Numbered from the stretch's first letter, positions 22,961 to 35,128 are shown. The stretch: 64,000 nt of DNA from Nageia nagi (GCA_050084985.1 JBITNC010000002.1:33046001-33110000), one strand, 5' to 3'. Notes: generated by a model from the letters alone, not told the origin. Program-made: numbers and translations.

Positions 22961-23555
22961 AACTGAGAATCGATGAGCAAATGGAAAGAAATAATACAAA
23001 TAAAAGGCATAGTAATAGAGCCTCAAATAAAAAGGAATATCAAGTCTTTATTAATATATTAATCAACATAATTAGATTACAATGATGAAATAATGTCTCC
23101 CTCTATTCTCATATCTCTCCTTATTATCAACTCCATCTTAAATGGTCTTTAATCAGTGACCTCTAAGACATGCCTTTTTGTTCAAATACAGCTAACTACT
23201 AGTAAATAATAGTTTTCAATTGTAAAGTAGTTTTATTAGAGTTGATATAACTCAATACATAAAATTCTCTCTAACTAACATAGACCATGTTTATAGGTCA
23301 TGATGATGGTGAATGTAATTTTCCCCCAAATTTTTAAAAACTTGGTTATAGGTAGCCTTGCACAACTATTGGTATGAGTAATGAGGCTAGTCTTAAAAAT
23401 AGGTTTCTAGTTTTAGGATGGTTTTTCCATGCTATCATTATGTTATATGTGTTTTTAGAAAAATAAAATAAAATTTTCTTGCATAATTTATATGAATGAC
23501 AAAATATACTAACACATACCTTTGCTTGTTTTTTATACAATGTTAATAATTTCTC
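22961..23555. other. Presumed leader or 5' LTR of element G and upstream DNA of the PMD pseudogene
   Basis: No gene was seen. AT-rich DNA with a CA-ended run could be the 5' LTR of G read on the minus strand, but no partner copy is available in the window, so no ends are given. Confidence 0.35.
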
Positions 23556-23929
23556 ATGGAGCTAGATCCAATACCTAAGAGTTGGAAATGGTGCATGGGT
23601 TGGCATGATAAATTGAAAAATGAGGAGCAAGGTGTGCTTTAGCATGTTGGCATGGGTTAGTTGTTCAATTCCCCCTATGTGCATGTGTAAAAGGATTTAC
23701 TCATAACCCTTATTGAGAGGTGATCTGAAAACACCAATACATTTCATTTACCTATCAAAGATGTTACTATTGTTCTTAAGGACACTCATAGGATATTACA
23801 GGTTCCTTTAAAAGGATGCACCATATTCTTAGAGTATAACATGACTAATGCACAATTCAAGGGTTTGGATAAATGTTTGACAAGGTTGGAGCATTATCAT
23901 GAGAGCAAGAAAGGTGCATACCTTCATCA
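23556..23929 (+). pseudogene. Plant mobile domain (PMD) protein pseudogene, 5' part
   Basis: An ATG at 23556 starts MELDPIPKSWKWCMGW, followed by HVGMG, LLITLIER, NTNTFHLPIKDVTIVLKDTH and LQVPLKGCTIFLE. This is the N-terminal half of the plant mobile domain, a plant-specific domain found in MAIN-type nuclear proteins and in many transposon-carried genes. Five stops interrupt it: TAG after GVL, TAG after GMG, TAA before KDLL, TGA after ER, and no others before the break. At 23929 the frame is cut by the copia element E and resumes at 59894 in the same frame once one CATCA copy is removed. No nearby terminal inverted repeats were found, so a MULE origin is neither shown nor excluded. Confidence 0.85.
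23925..23929. repeat. Left target-site duplication of element E
   Basis: CATCA, identical to 59889-59893, flanks the whole 36-kb nest. Confidence 0.93.
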
Positions 23930-24475
23930 TGATAGAACTAAGATTAAATGACTAAATTCCTCTACTACCAACATATCATGAAATATCTCTAAAATACCAT
24001 CACAATAGCATAAACAAGATAGCCAATCTCACAAATTTGATACTAATATAAAATGGTTCCTCCAACCAAGGGAGTACATCCACTAATCTAAGATCTTCTT
24101 ATTCTCAAAGAGCACTCTCTTCTAACAACTCTTTCTTACTTCTCCTAACAATCCTAGAGTATAACATTTCTACAAATTTGAGAGAGTAATCATAAGGAGA
24201 AGGCCCTCTATTTATAGGCTAAAATCCTCCCTTGGATCACCATTTTAACCATTATACAATATCATGACATACATAAGGGGCATGCTTATGAGATGGAGTG
24301 TAGGACAAGTTACATTATTTTATTCACAAATACTTAAAATGTATCTAGGCATACTTTTTAGTATTAATGACTTTATATTATCATATTCACTAAACACTTA
24401 AAGTATCTAGGATAACTTAAGTATTAAGTTAATTACATAAAGATACCTTACAATAATGTATTATACATTACAACA
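23930..24475 (-). repeat. Element E 3' LTR (left copy)
   Basis: It begins TGATAGAACTAAG on the plus strand and ends TTACAACA. It aligns along its length with 59330-59888 (shared GTTCCTCCAACCAAGG, CATTTTAACCATT-like and CAAGTTACATTATTTTATTC). Confidence 0.92.
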
Positions 24476-24485
24476 CTCCCCTTAA
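24476..24485 (-). other. Polypurine tract of element E
   Basis: The minus strand reads TTAAGGGGAG directly before the LTR start TGTTGTAATG. Confidence 0.75.
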
Positions 24486-25205
24486 TGCAACACTAAGGTA
24501 GAGAGAAGAGGAGAGAGTAAGAGAGAGTTATCCTCCATAGAGATACAATTAAAGATGAGAACATTTACATATTTGAGAAATAAGCAAGATCTTAGATTGA
24601 GTCTCATTATATTACCATTTGATAAAAAAATTTACAATACAATCATTAATCGTAATTGGTTTTAATATACAAAATAGTCATTCAAAAATAAGTTGACATG
24701 ATGAGCCTCCATGAGCTTGTCCACTTGAGGTAGGTAACATTCAATCTCGAGAAGAAACTTGCAAGCTACAAGTAGCTCATAAACAAGATCAATCAGATGC
24801 ATTATTTAAGCATTCATATCAATATAAGATAAATGAATCAATTAATACCATCTATAAACTGATCAATTGTGCATTATAATTCATCACAAAGATGTCAAGT
24901 CAATACTCATAATCACTAGCTGTATAAAATATGTGTTGATCAATATAAAAAATAGAGCATAAAAATATATGATTTCCTCACATATGGATAAATAAATAAT
25001 TCTAAAATTCATATAATGATTCCTTACATATTGATAACTAAAATAATGCTAGCAAAAGCTATTATATACTCAAAAAATGTACAACTAATTCCTCACATGG
25101 AGTGAACTAACCACGAAGGCTTACATAAAAAGATCAATGCTATATAACCAAAATATTCTCCTATGGATGAATTTATCATCATAAATATGAATTCAATAAG
25201 AATTC
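24486..25205 (-). other. 3' untranslated region of element E
   Basis: AT-rich and no gene seen. It lies between the end of the copia RNase H frame and the polypurine tract. Confidence 0.6.
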
Positions 25206-27744
25206 AACCTTCACTCCTCCTTGAGGTAAACTTCACCAACTCAATATATTTTCTAAGCTTGTAGAATTAAGCTTCATGAAGGGTCTTAGTGAACAAATCA
25301 ATGGAATTCAGAACTAATGAACAATATTGTAATTGAAAAATACCATCTAGAACCTTATCCTTCATAAAGTGTTCTTGGATTTCAACATATTTTATTCTCT
25401 AGTAAAAAATAAGGTTCTTTTCTAAAATAATAGCCAACTAATTATCTGAATAAATCTGATATGGGTGAGTCTTCTCATACCCAATTTCTTTCATAATATG
25501 CCTCAACCAAATAGCTTCCTGGTTCATGAATGATATGTCTTAATTTTTAACCTCTATGATGTAGAGAGCAATAGTAGATTGCTTAATGTATGGCTAAGAT
25601 ATATTACCTGAACCAATGCTAAACACATAAGCATAGGTTGATTTCATGTCATCTCTATTTCCTCTATAGTCAAAATCTGAGAACCTTGAGAGACAAAATG
25701 AGGGAAACTTGGAATACTTTAGAGAAAGATCATTCATTCTGGCAACATACTTCAATATTTTCTTAACAACATTGAGGTGCTCAACATATGGTTTTTGCAT
25801 AAATCATACCATAAGAATTACTAAAAATGTAATATCTAGCCTAGAGATAGTCAAATAAAGAAGAATGTTAATTAGTTTTCTATTAGATAGCATCTACCAA
25901 CTAAGAGTTGGAGCTAAGAGATAGAGTGATTCTAGGAGAGACTAGGATTGCAACAAGTTTGCACTCCTCCATTCCAAAATTTTACAATATATTTGAGATA
26001 TACTTAGATTAACTAAGGTAGATACAATTCTTGTATACCAAGGTAGTAATGAAAGAGACCAAGATCAATAATTTTAAATTTTGCCTTAAGTTTGGATATA
26101 TACTTCTAGATGATTTCAATATTATTCTTTGTAATCAAAAGATCATCCACATAGAGAAGAATCAAGATTAAGTTTTATCCCTAATTTAGCACATATATAT
26201 ATGTATTGGAGAAGCATTTAGAAAATCCAATATCCACAAAGTATCTTGAAATCATTTTCTACAAGGCTCTAGGTTCTTATTTAAGTCCATACAAATACTT
26301 CTTTAGCCTACACATAAAGAACTCTTTTCCTTTCATAACAAACCCTTCTAGTTGGTTCATATATATCTTCACATCTAAGCCACCATTTATAAAAGCACTC
26401 TTGACATCAAGTTGAGAAACTTTGCATCCCTAATCTACTGAAAGAGAAAGAATTAACCTAACTATGGGCATATTTTCCATTGGAGTAAAGGTTTCCTCAT
26501 AATCAACTTTGTATTTCTATGCAAAACCCTTGGATACTAACCTTACCTTATATTTATCAATTTTTCCATCTAAATTATATTTAGCCTTGTAAATCCACTT
26601 ATTTCCAATCACATTTTACCTATTGGGATAGGGAACCAAGTCCCAAGTTTTATTTTTTATCAAATCCTCATACTCCACTTTTATTACTTCCATCCAACAT
26701 TCATGCTTGGAAGCTTCCTTGAATGATGAGGGCTTATTTTTGCTATAAATTTTGGGAAAAAATAATTTATTTAAGGTCATACTCCTCATCATCCTTTATG
26801 TTGAAGAATGTTTCTCTTAAGATGACTTATTTACATTGATATCCATCCAATTAGGTGTAATAAAAGAGTCATCAAGATAGTTTAGGTCCTCACAAGTACC
26901 AGATTCCTAAATAAGTTCATCAAACTTTACATCCCTTGATATGAACATTGCTTTGGAGGAATGAGAGTAGAGCTTGTAGCATCTATTATGATTATCATAG
27001 CTCACAAATATACACTTTTGAGATCTCTTTTCTATTTTCTTTCTTTTCTCAAAAATAATAAAAGCATAGGCATCACTAAAGTGAGATATGTTAAGGTTTT
27101 TTTTTTGTCCATGTCACACATGGGGTTTTGCCTTCAATGTCTTTCATAGGATACATATTTAGGGTATAGATTGAAGTGCTCATAGCTTCACCCTATAAGA
27201 AGCTAGGAAGATTTACCAACATGCACCTAGCCATTTCTTGAATGGTTCTATTCTTTCTTTTAGTAACACAATTTTGCTAAGGAGTGTAAGGGATCATAAA
27301 TTGCCTCTTGATCCCATATTTGGCATAATATTCATTAAAATCATTGTTATTATACTTATCCTCATTATCAAATCTTAGCATCTTGATTTTGAAATTAGAC
27401 TAATTTTCAACTAATGCTTTGAAATCTTTAAATCTATCAAAGGTTTGATCCTTGTGCTCTAAAAGATAACTAAATATTATCCTACTGAATTCATCAATGA
27501 AGGTTAAGACATATGATACTCCCCCAAGAGACCTAGTTTTAAATAGACCCATTAAATATGAATACACAAGGTGAAGAGGTTATTTTATCCTTATTTCCTT
27601 ATCTTTCTTAAATTTTTACCTATTTATCTTTCCTAGGATGCCCTTCTCATAAAGACCAATTGTGGGTGATATTTTAGGCAAACCTTCCATAAGTTTTTGA
27701 TTTTTCATGACTTGAAATACTTTTGTTATTAAAGTACCAAATAT
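25206..27744 (-). pseudogene. Element E pol: integrase core, reverse transcriptase, RNase H (copia)
   Basis: On the minus strand from 27744: EGLPKISPTIGL (pre-integrase zinc region), then SLGGVSYVLTFIDEFSR and DQTFDRFKDFKALVEN of the integrase core, and YTPQQNCVTKRKNRTI, where the catalytic glutamate of a normal G-V-A-E-R motif is replaced by K. RT lies between about 26700 and 26000. Its active site reads ILLYVDDLLITK near 26150 with both aspartates kept. RNase H follows (PYVEHLNVVKKILKYV, 25783; DDMKSTYAYVFSIGSGNIS, 25650; NQEAIWLRHIMKEIGYEKT, 25530) and ends near 25210. Integrase before RT is the copia order. Stops and shifts are spread through all domains. Confidence 0.88.
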
Positions 27745-27749
27745 TTTCC
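27745..27749. repeat. Left target-site duplication of element D
   Basis: TTTCC, identical to 33729-33733. Confidence 0.92.
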
Positions 27750-28130
27750 TATTACGATGCTACAAATATGAAAAGGGACATATTGCAAAAATGAAATGAA
27801 TATTCATTTGAAATAGGAAAATGACAACTATCTATTGGAAATAACAGAGCATGCGCTAGTAAATAGAACATGAAATAGCATCAATAAATAGATAAAGATA
27901 GAATTTTACTAAATAGTAATAGAATCATAGGTCACTTCAAGGGGGTTACCTTATTACAAATCCAAAGGCAAAAAATAATGTTCAAGATGCATTTTTTCAC
28001 ACACTTCTATCTAATAGTAATGCAAAATTAGGCCCCACCCTTACCATCACATTACAATTTACAATATAGGTTGATAATTTAATAAAATACTAATACTAAC
28101 ACTAAAATATTAGTATGTGGAATCCTAAAA
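27750..28130 (-). repeat. Element D 3' LTR (left copy)
   Basis: It starts TATTACGATGCTACAAATATG-like (TG has become TA) and ends GGAATCCTAAAA. It pairs with 33320-33728. On the minus strand the purine-rich AAGAGGGATGGCA precedes it as a polypurine tract. Confidence 0.92.
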
Positions 28131-28144
28131 TGCCATCCCTCTTG

Positions 28145-29510
28145 GGATGAAGCTTTGTCCTCAAAGCTTGAAGTGTGGAAACTATTGCTGCAGCTGATGA
28201 AGGATTTCCCATGTTGCATCTTTTGGTGCCATGCTTTGCCACTGCATAAGGACTTCTATGATGGAGTGATTATGAAGTTGTCAATAATGTTGATCCAAAA
28301 CTATCTTAGGTACAACTACCATTGATCCATCCTCTACCAACTCAAGTAATTGTGTCTAAATCTGAACCTCAAATCCAACCACTTTCTTGAGATAAGAGAT
28401 AAGAAATATTGGGTGAATCTTGGAAGAAGCAGGAAGCTCTAATTTGTATGCAATTAGGCCAATACACTATAACACCTTATAAGGACCATAAAAATTTGGG
28501 GCCAATTTTTTAGGGCCTTTCATTTTTAAGGATTTTTGGCAATAAGGTTGCACCCTCAAAAAAACCATGTATCTACCTAGAACTCTCTTTCCACATGCTG
28601 ATTAGCTTGTTGTTTCATATGGTGTTGGGCTATCTAAAGGTTATCCTTGAGCAAATGAAGAATATAATCCTAAGTAACTAAAATTGAGTCAACTACTTGA
28701 ACTTTACTAGTACCTACAACATATGAGGTGACTATTGGTGGAGCTTAACCATACACTACTTCATAGGGGGTCATTTTGCTAGCAAAATGATAAGATGTTT
28801 TATACCACCACTTAGCCAAGGGAGGCCATTGTACCCAATGCATAGGTTATGCTGAAGCAAAACATTATAAATATATTTCCAAGCATTTATTGATAATTTT
28901 AGTCTAACCAATAGTTTATGGGTGATATGCTAAGCTCATTTTTAGTTGGGTACCTTGTAATTTAAAAAGTTCTTACCAAAAATGACTTGTAAAAGTGGGA
29001 TAATGATCACTAACAATCATCTCTAGCATGCCATGTAGTTTCAAAATTGTATCTAGGACTAATTGTGCCACTATCACTACTTTGTAGGGATGAGTTAATG
29101 AACCAAAATGAGCATATTTGGATAACCAACCAATCACCACTAGAATAACTAATTTACCATGAGTTTTAGGAAGGGCTTCAATAAAATCCATTGAGATATC
29201 GATCCATGTATAGGTAGGTATGGTAAGAGGTTGAAGGAGTCTTAGAGTACCCACTATCTCACCCTTTTATCATTGACACATATTATAAGCTACCATAAAC
29301 TGCTTAATTATCCAATTTCATACCTATTTAATAGAATGACCATGCCACTCGCTTATAAGTTTTCAAAAATCCTTCATATCTTGATGTAGGTGTGGAATGC
29401 AATTCGATAAGTATTTCTAATTTACATTTTGAAGGATATGGTAACAAAATTCAACCTTTAAATCTCAAAATACCATCATGCCATGTGTGGTGTGGTTTAC
29501 TCATGGGGTC
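28145..29510 (-). pseudogene. Element D integrase with C-terminal chromodomain remnant
   Basis: The minus-strand core reads YTWIDISMDFIEALPK (about 29200) with its aspartate, then MLEMIVSDHYPTFTSHFW (about 29020) with the second one. The third catalytic position lies in TKIINKCLE (about 28880), where K replaces the usual E. The GPY region reads LAPNFYGPYKVL (about 28500). The tail at 28310-28150 reads IIEVLMQWQSMAPKDATWEI, the worn core of a C-terminal chromodomain. Such domains steer chromovirus integration toward particular chromatin. Several stops are present. Confidence 0.87.
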
Positions 29511-29519
29511 TTAAGTGAT

Positions 29520-31100
29520 CTATTTTAATAATTCTTGGGTGGAGCTATCCTCTACCCACTCTTGTTTAACTTTATCCAACCATTGAGGAATAGGAGATGA
29601 AAGAGCTTGTAGTGCTACTTGATCTTGAAATTTTTTAGGCAAAGCATCAGTAACCACATTCTCCTTATCTTTATAGTATACTATCTCATAATCATACCCT
29701 AGTAGTTTGGTCACCCATTTTTATTGCTCAGGTGTAGAAATGTGTTGCTCAATAAAAAATTTCAAATTATGATGATCTATGAGGATGATGAAATGGCAAC
29801 CAATAATATATGGTCTCCAACGTTGAACTATATGAATGATGGCAAGCATTTCTTTTTCATAAGTGGATTTACCCAATTTTTTTCTAGAGAGTGCTCTACT
29901 AGTGAATGCTAAGGGATGCCCCTCTTGCATTAATATTGCCCCAATTCCTACTCCATAAGCATCACTTTCTATCATAAAGGTTTTAGGAAAATTTGGCATT
30001 ACTAAGATCAAGGTGGTACACATCACCTCCTTGAGCTTAAAGAAAGCTACCTCAGCTTGAGGGGACCATTGGAATGCATTCTTTTTCAACAAAATGATTA
30101 GAGGTGTTGCAATCTTGCCATAATCCTTCACAAATTTCCTATAATATCCTATTAACCCTAAGAATCTTTGAAAACTTTTCAAATATGTAGGAATAGACCA
30201 ATTCTACATGTCAATAATCTTTTATGGATCCACCTTAAATCCCTCTTTGGATATAACATGGATTAAGTAGTAAATTTCCCTCTTGCTAAATGAATATTTT
30301 GATTTTTTTGCATATAGCTAGTGTTCCTTTAAAATTTGTAAGGTTTGATTAACATGTGCCACATGTTCTTACCATGTTTTACTATAGATCAAGATATCAT
30401 CAAAGAAAAGTAAAATGAACTTCCTAAGGAACTAATGAAACACCTAATTATTGAAACATGGATGGAGCATTTGTGAGGCCAAAAGGCATGACCAAAACTC
30501 ATAATGGCCCTCATGGGTGTGAAATGAAATTTTTGGTATATCCTCCTCCTTGAGGTAGATTTGGTGATACCCAAATCATAGGTCTAGCTTGGAAAAATAT
30601 CTTTCCCCATGCAGTTCATCCAATAATTCATTAATGATCGAGATGGAAATTTTTCCTTGATGATAATTTTGTTGAGGGTCCTAAAATCCACACACATACA
30701 TAGGAACCATCTTTTTATGAGTCAATATAATTGGAGAAGAATATGGGCTTATGCTAAGTCAGATTACTCCTACATCCAACATTTCCTTAACTAATTTTTC
30801 AATTTCATTTTTCTATAAACAAGGATACTAATAAGGATGAATGTTTGGTGGGTGACTTCCTAGCACCAATTAGATAGCATGATCATGTGATCACTAGGGT
30901 GGTAAACCCATTGGTTCCTCAAAGGTACTTGAATGCTTACTTAATATGGGTTGTAGATCCTTAGGCTCTATGATTTTAGATTCAATGATTGATAAAGAGT
31001 ATAACTATGCTAGCATCCTTTTTTAAATTTTTTGTAGTATCTTTTCTATGTGATGTGAGCTCACAACTTGTATAGATTCATCCTATAATCCCCTAATAGT
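29520..31100 (-). pseudogene. Element D reverse transcriptase and RNase H
   Basis: The RT active site on the minus strand reads FFDDILIYSKTW near 30395, the F-F-D-D form usual in chromoviruses. The connection domain and RNase H are open for 153 codons (30182-29721): RFLGLIGYYRKFVKDYGKIA, then FPKTFMIESDAYGVGIGAIL, then YEKEMLAIIHIVQRWRPYI. The next open stretch (29714-29520) begins with KLLGYDYEIVYYKDKENVV and DALPKKF (normally DALSR). Upstream RT (31100-30430) is more broken, with frame shifts. This is one of the best-kept coding stretches in the window. Confidence 0.9.
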
Positions 31101-31139
31101 ATGATTTTGTTTATCTATTTTGAAGTTCATCCATAGCTC

Positions 31140-31480
31140 TACAAAATTCCACTATATGGTGCCTAAATTCCATAGACATTGTACTCCCAAAACTATATCA
31201 CATCCCCCAAGTGGTAAAGTGTACATGTCACTTTTCAAAGTATAGTGGTCCATGCTCAATTTGACATTGTGACATGTGCCTTTACATGCTATTTTTCCTC
31301 CATTACCAACCATAACCTCAAAATTATTTATAAGGTGGATGTAACTATCAGCAACCTTTGCCACTTGTGGATTAATGAAATTATGAGTACTTCCTAAATC
31401 CAATAATATTATGAGAGGTCACTTTTTAAAAAACCCTTTTACCTTCATATTTTGAGGGGTGGTAATTCCTACCAATGCAT
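31140..31480 (-). pseudogene. Element D protease
   Basis: The minus strand reads DLGSTHNFINPQVAKVAD at about 31400, where the active site is normally D-S-G-S-T-H; the serine has become leucine. It continues VMVGNGGKIACKGTCHNVKL and LPLGGCDIVLGVQCLWNLG (to 31152), the conserved C-terminal protease block. Open for 83 codons. Confidence 0.87.
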
Positions 31481-31559
31481 TATAAGAGATAACCTGGGCC
31501 TCCTCATTTAGAATTTCCTCTATAGCTTCTTTGGATGCACTCTCATATTCCTCCTCATT

Positions 31560-32560
31560 AGGAGCATCAGCATCAAGCAAATATAACTTTTGTTATGTAC
31601 AACAATGACCATGAACAAATTTCTCATCACAATTATAGCACAAGCCCTTATTTTGATGCTCTTCTATTTCCTTCCACTTCAACTTCTTAGTTTGCATTAT
31701 GCAATTTGATGGTGAGGCACTTATGTTATTAAAGGAATGGGAAATATTATGTTTTTTGTGAATGGAGGTCTTGCATTTCATTGATGAGCATTAGCTTTAT
31801 CTTCAGCAAGCTTTGCCAAGGTAATAGCATCCATCATAGTTTTGGGATTAAACATTTTGACCTCTAGTTTAATTTCTTCCTTTAAACCACTAATAAAACA
31901 ACTTATAAAAAATGCATCATCCAACCCCTTTATGTGATTTACCAATTTTTCAAACTAATTTTGGTATTCTTTGACTATTGTAGTTTGATGTAACTTGTTC
32001 AATGCCCCTATGAAATCTTCATAGTCACTATGACCAAAATGGATCAACAATTGTTGAGTGAATTCATCCTATGAAGGAGCAAGATGTATTTTTTAGTACC
32101 ATCGATTCCATTAGAGAGCCTCATGATCCAAATGAAAAGATGCCATGTGCACCTTCAAATCCTCTAGGATTTGGTTCAATGTGAAATACTATCTATCTTT
32201 ATAAATATAGCCATTGGGATTATCTCCATCAAATCAAGGAAATCCAATTTGGTTATGTGAGGAAGAATGAAACCACCTTGTTGGCTCTGAAATTTATGAT
32301 GATACCCTTGTAGATTTCTTAACTACCTTAATTGCTATGAACTGGATGCATTATTGGTATGACTAAGACTTAGTTGAACATTATCACATTTACTATCAAG
32401 GGTTTGTATTTGTGTTTATATTTGTCAAATTTTTGCTCTAAATATATTGATAAGTGTATCTACCATTTGTTGGATCATAGTTTGAAATGTCATCATAGTA
32501 GGATCAGCTTGTGTTGCTATTTGGGATATTGTTTTAAGTGCCATGTCTGAAAATTGCTAT
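31560..32560 (-). pseudogene. Element D gag
   Basis: The zinc knuckle reads GLCYNCDEKFVHGHCC (about 31645-31600, minus strand), the C-x2-C-x7-H form usual in plant chromovirus gag. The capsid region lies upstream at about 32300-31800 (FEKLVNHIKGLDDAFF-like, broken by stops). The start near 32545 (MALKTISQIAT) is followed by QADPTMMTFQTMIQQMVDTL. The order and distance to the protease are normal. Confidence 0.8.
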
Positions 32561-33302
32561 TTTTGAAGCTAATATTTTTGGAAATTGCTATTTCTAGAAA
32601 GTGTCTAAAAAAGTGTATGGGTGTAATATATCAAAATGATCAGCTCAAAAAGATGATCACAATGGGCTAGGTCTCTTGATGATAATTTTCAAACTCTCAA
32701 ACTCTTTTTTTTACATCTATGGGTCTATCTACTTTTTTAAAAAAACTACTAAAATGGTACAAATTTTTAGTTATTTAGCTTTGAAGTTTTTGCTACCTTT
32801 GAACTATTATTTTTGGTAGATCTAAAAAATTGCATGTCATACATTCTACTTCTTGAATCAAGGTTTTTTATGTAAAATAATAATTCAAGGATAAGGATTA
32901 TCTACTCTGTAAGCTTGTCTAAACACCCCTCCTATTCAACTTTTGTAAGGCAAGAGGCTGCAAAGATGGCTTTTATGACAAGTAACTTTCTAACAGCACT
33001 TATTGATGCACTATAGTTTACAGATGGTCAAAAGAACTTCCTACCTAGTTTTCATTTATAATTTATATAGTCTTTGATATACCTTTTGGTATGTGAAATC
33101 TAATTTTATGTAGGGTTCTATCTAAGGCCTAGGTATTGGTGTAGAGTTTTTTGCACCTCACTTCACACATAGCTTTATGGGCAAGTGTGTTTAGCCAAAA
33201 ATGATAGATCCTCCTAGATATTTTAAAACTTTCGATATAGGGTTTCTAGCTTAGACCTCTAAGAAATTTTTTTTATTTTTCTACAATAGAATGGCCCTAG
33301 AA
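32561..33302 (-). other. 5' leader of element D
   Basis: No gene seen. This is the stretch between the primer site and gag. Confidence 0.55.
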
Positions 33303-33317
33303 AGAGCTCTAATACTA
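33303..33317 (-). other. Primer-binding site of element D (initiator Met tRNA type)
   Basis: The minus strand reads TAGTATTAGAGCTCT. The classical plant site begins TGGTATCAGAGC. The two differences are G-to-A and C-to-T changes. Confidence 0.85.
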
Positions 33318-33319
33318 GA

Positions 33320-33728
33320 TGTTACAATGCTACAAATATGAAAAGGGGAATATTGCAAAAATGAAATGAATATTAATTTGAAATAGGAAAATGACAACTA
33401 TCTATTAGAAATAAAAAATCATGCACTAGTAAATAGAACATGAAATAGCATCAATAAGCAAATAAGGATAGGATTTTACTAAATAGTAACAAAATCATAG
33501 GTTGCTTTGATGGGGATACCTTTTTATAACTTCAAAGATAAAAAATAATGTTCAAGATGCATTTCTCCACACACTTCTATCTATTTATATTAAACTAACC
33601 CTAACCCTAATAATAATGTAAAATTAGGCCCTGCCCTTACAATCATAATATAACAGTTTACAATATAGGCCAATAATTTATAAAATACTAATACTAACAC
33701 TAAAATGTTAGGATGTGAGATCCTAACA
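33320..33728 (-). repeat. Element D 5' LTR (right copy)
   Basis: It starts TGTTACAATGC and ends ATCCTAACA on the plus strand, and pairs with 27750-28130. It contains two CCCTAA units at about 33598-33610 that are absent from the left copy. Confidence 0.93.
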
Positions 33729-33733
33729 TTTCC
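33729..33733. repeat. Right target-site duplication of element D
   Basis: TTTCC, identical to 27745-27749. Confidence 0.92.
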
Positions 33734-34832
33734 CTAGAGAAAACATTTGTAGCAATACTCATCTTTATTGGTAATTGATCCATAATGTAGAGATCATATT
33801 TCAATGATCCTTTCACAAAAGTGAAAAGTCCCTTCTTCATGCACTAGGAGTGTGAGTTGAACTCAAATGAGTACCATTTTCTTATAACTTGAATTACAAA
33901 AATAAGATTTATACTAAGTTTAATTACATACAGCATATTTTCAAAAATATTTCCTTGCAATAATATACTCTCAATACCTTGGACTTCAAGGATTTAAATA
34001 TCACCTATCATAACTATATCCTTTCTATACTTACAAAAAAAATCAAACTTAGCCTTTTTAAAATACATGTGATTCAATCCCCTAGAGTCAACAATCCAAT
34101 CATTCAAGAAAGTGTGAGACTTGGAGTAAAGACCAAAAACATAAGGAAATTTATTTTTCTTCTTACCTTTAAAGTTGTTTAATTTTTTAGATCCTTTACC
34201 ACCTTATTCTTTATGTTTTTATAGCAATAAAATTCCATGTGAGCATAAATGCCATAAAAAATACAATTACCATAAAACTTGGATTTGAATTTGCTTGACT
34301 TTTTATGACCATTATAATGTTTTTTTCAACATTTCTTAAAATCCTTTTTTAGAGCATGGGAAGACTTCTTTGGGTTATTGAAATTTTTTTTAAAGTGATT
34401 ATTCATTGGCATTAGTGCCACAGGATGCTCCTTAGGAGAGGAGATCAATAATTTTTTATTGAGCATTTCTTCATGTTTCAAGAGAAGCCTTGTCTCAATG
34501 ACTATCATGAAGAGACTAAATTTAGTAGAGAGGATTTGAAGGATGATGAACATCATAAACTCATAATTGATCCAATTACAACCACACCCTATAAGTTATA
34601 TCCTAATATAATTCATCTTGTTGAAGTATATTGCCCTAATTTTATTTTCCTCTTAATATGATTACAATAATTTCTAAAGAATGGTGAACCTCTTAGAGAA
34701 TTCGGTACCGAGGTAGATTGTATTCATCCTATCACAGGCTTCCTTTATAGATTTTAAAGAAGATATCATGATAAGGACTTCATTTAAAACTATACGAAAG
34801 ATAATAGAGGTTGCCAATTCATTCTTTATGTT
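33734..34832 (-). pseudogene. Element E gag (3' part) and protease
   Basis: On the minus strand: NNPKKSSHALKKDFKKC and a basic zinc-knuckle region (34400-34210), then WIVDSRGLNHM (about 34110), which is the copia protease site normally W-x-x-D-S-G-A. The glycine has become arginine. It continues with LLQGNIFENMLYVIKL and MVLIXVQLTLLVHEEG-like text to VFSRE at 33734, where D interrupts it. The 5' side is cut at 34837 by element B. Open frames are short. Confidence 0.8.
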
Positions 34833-34837
34833 GTAAG
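34833..34837. repeat. Left target-site duplication of element B
   Basis: GTAAG pairs with GTAAT at 56353-56357 (four of five bases). Confidence 0.8.
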
Positions 34838-35128
34838 TGTAGATTCCTAAAAATGAATTTTCTTGTATTAAATAATTCATTTTATAGCATTAAGGAATAT
34901 TTATTATAAAAAGGGATAAAATGTATCCAAGGTAATGTAATCAATTTTATGGACCATTATATGATGTAAAGAGTGTCAAATGTCAAGAAAGACACTACAA
35001 ACAGTTTAATATGCAATGATCCCAAGAATCAAAGAGGATCAAAATGTTGCTATAAAAGAATATCAATGGCAACACAATTGATATCAGTAAATATCAAGAG
35101 AAAAAGACCAAGACATGCAATATCATTC
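34838..35128 (+). repeat. Element B 5' LTR, first piece
   Basis: It aligns with 55733-56027 (shared CCAAGGTAATGTAATCAAT, GCAATGATCCCAAGAATC and AAGAGAAAAAGACCAAGACA). It is cut at 35128 by element A. Confidence 0.95.
35124..35128. repeat. Possible left target-site duplication of element A
   Basis: CATTC here against CATAT at 48353-48357. Only the first three bases agree, so the duplication is either worn or misplaced. Confidence 0.4.

Larger units (their letters stand above)
9260..23300 (-). mobile_element. Element G: Ty3 retrotransposon, interrupted by F (ends not resolved)
   Basis: The minus-strand order is gag (about 22950-21800), protease (20870-20400), RT (19250-18450), RNase H (18400-17850), integrase (17760-16620) and then a 3' frame interrupted by F. 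No second LTR was found inside the window: the 3' LTR probably lies beyond element C, left of position 1. The right end is only a guess within 22960-23555. RT motif YLDDW and protease motif PILIEVVMNGKLIKNVMLD place it among plant Ty3 non-chromoviruses. Confidence 0.7.
27750..33728 (-). mobile_element. Element D: Ty3 chromovirus inside element E
   Basis: LTRs of 381 and 409 bp, a perfect TTTCC duplication, a Met-type primer site and a minus-strand gag-protease-RT-RNase H-integrase-chromodomain order define it. Length is 5979 bp, a usual size for plant chromoviruses. It split E between the protease and the pre-integrase region. By eye the two LTRs differ at roughly one base in ten. Confidence 0.95.

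Noticed and set aside
22948-22962. TGTAGACAAG on the minus strand as an LTR start of element G
   Set aside because: The gag frame of G begins just downstream, leaving no room for an LTR; it is probably chance or part of the leader.
23346-23540. 64-codon minus-strand frame upstream of the PMD pseudogene
   Set aside because: No motif and low complexity; too weak to call a gene.
33596-33612. Two CCCTAA units resembling plant telomere repeat
   Set aside because: Only two units, inside one LTR of element D and absent from the other copy; not an interstitial telomere array.
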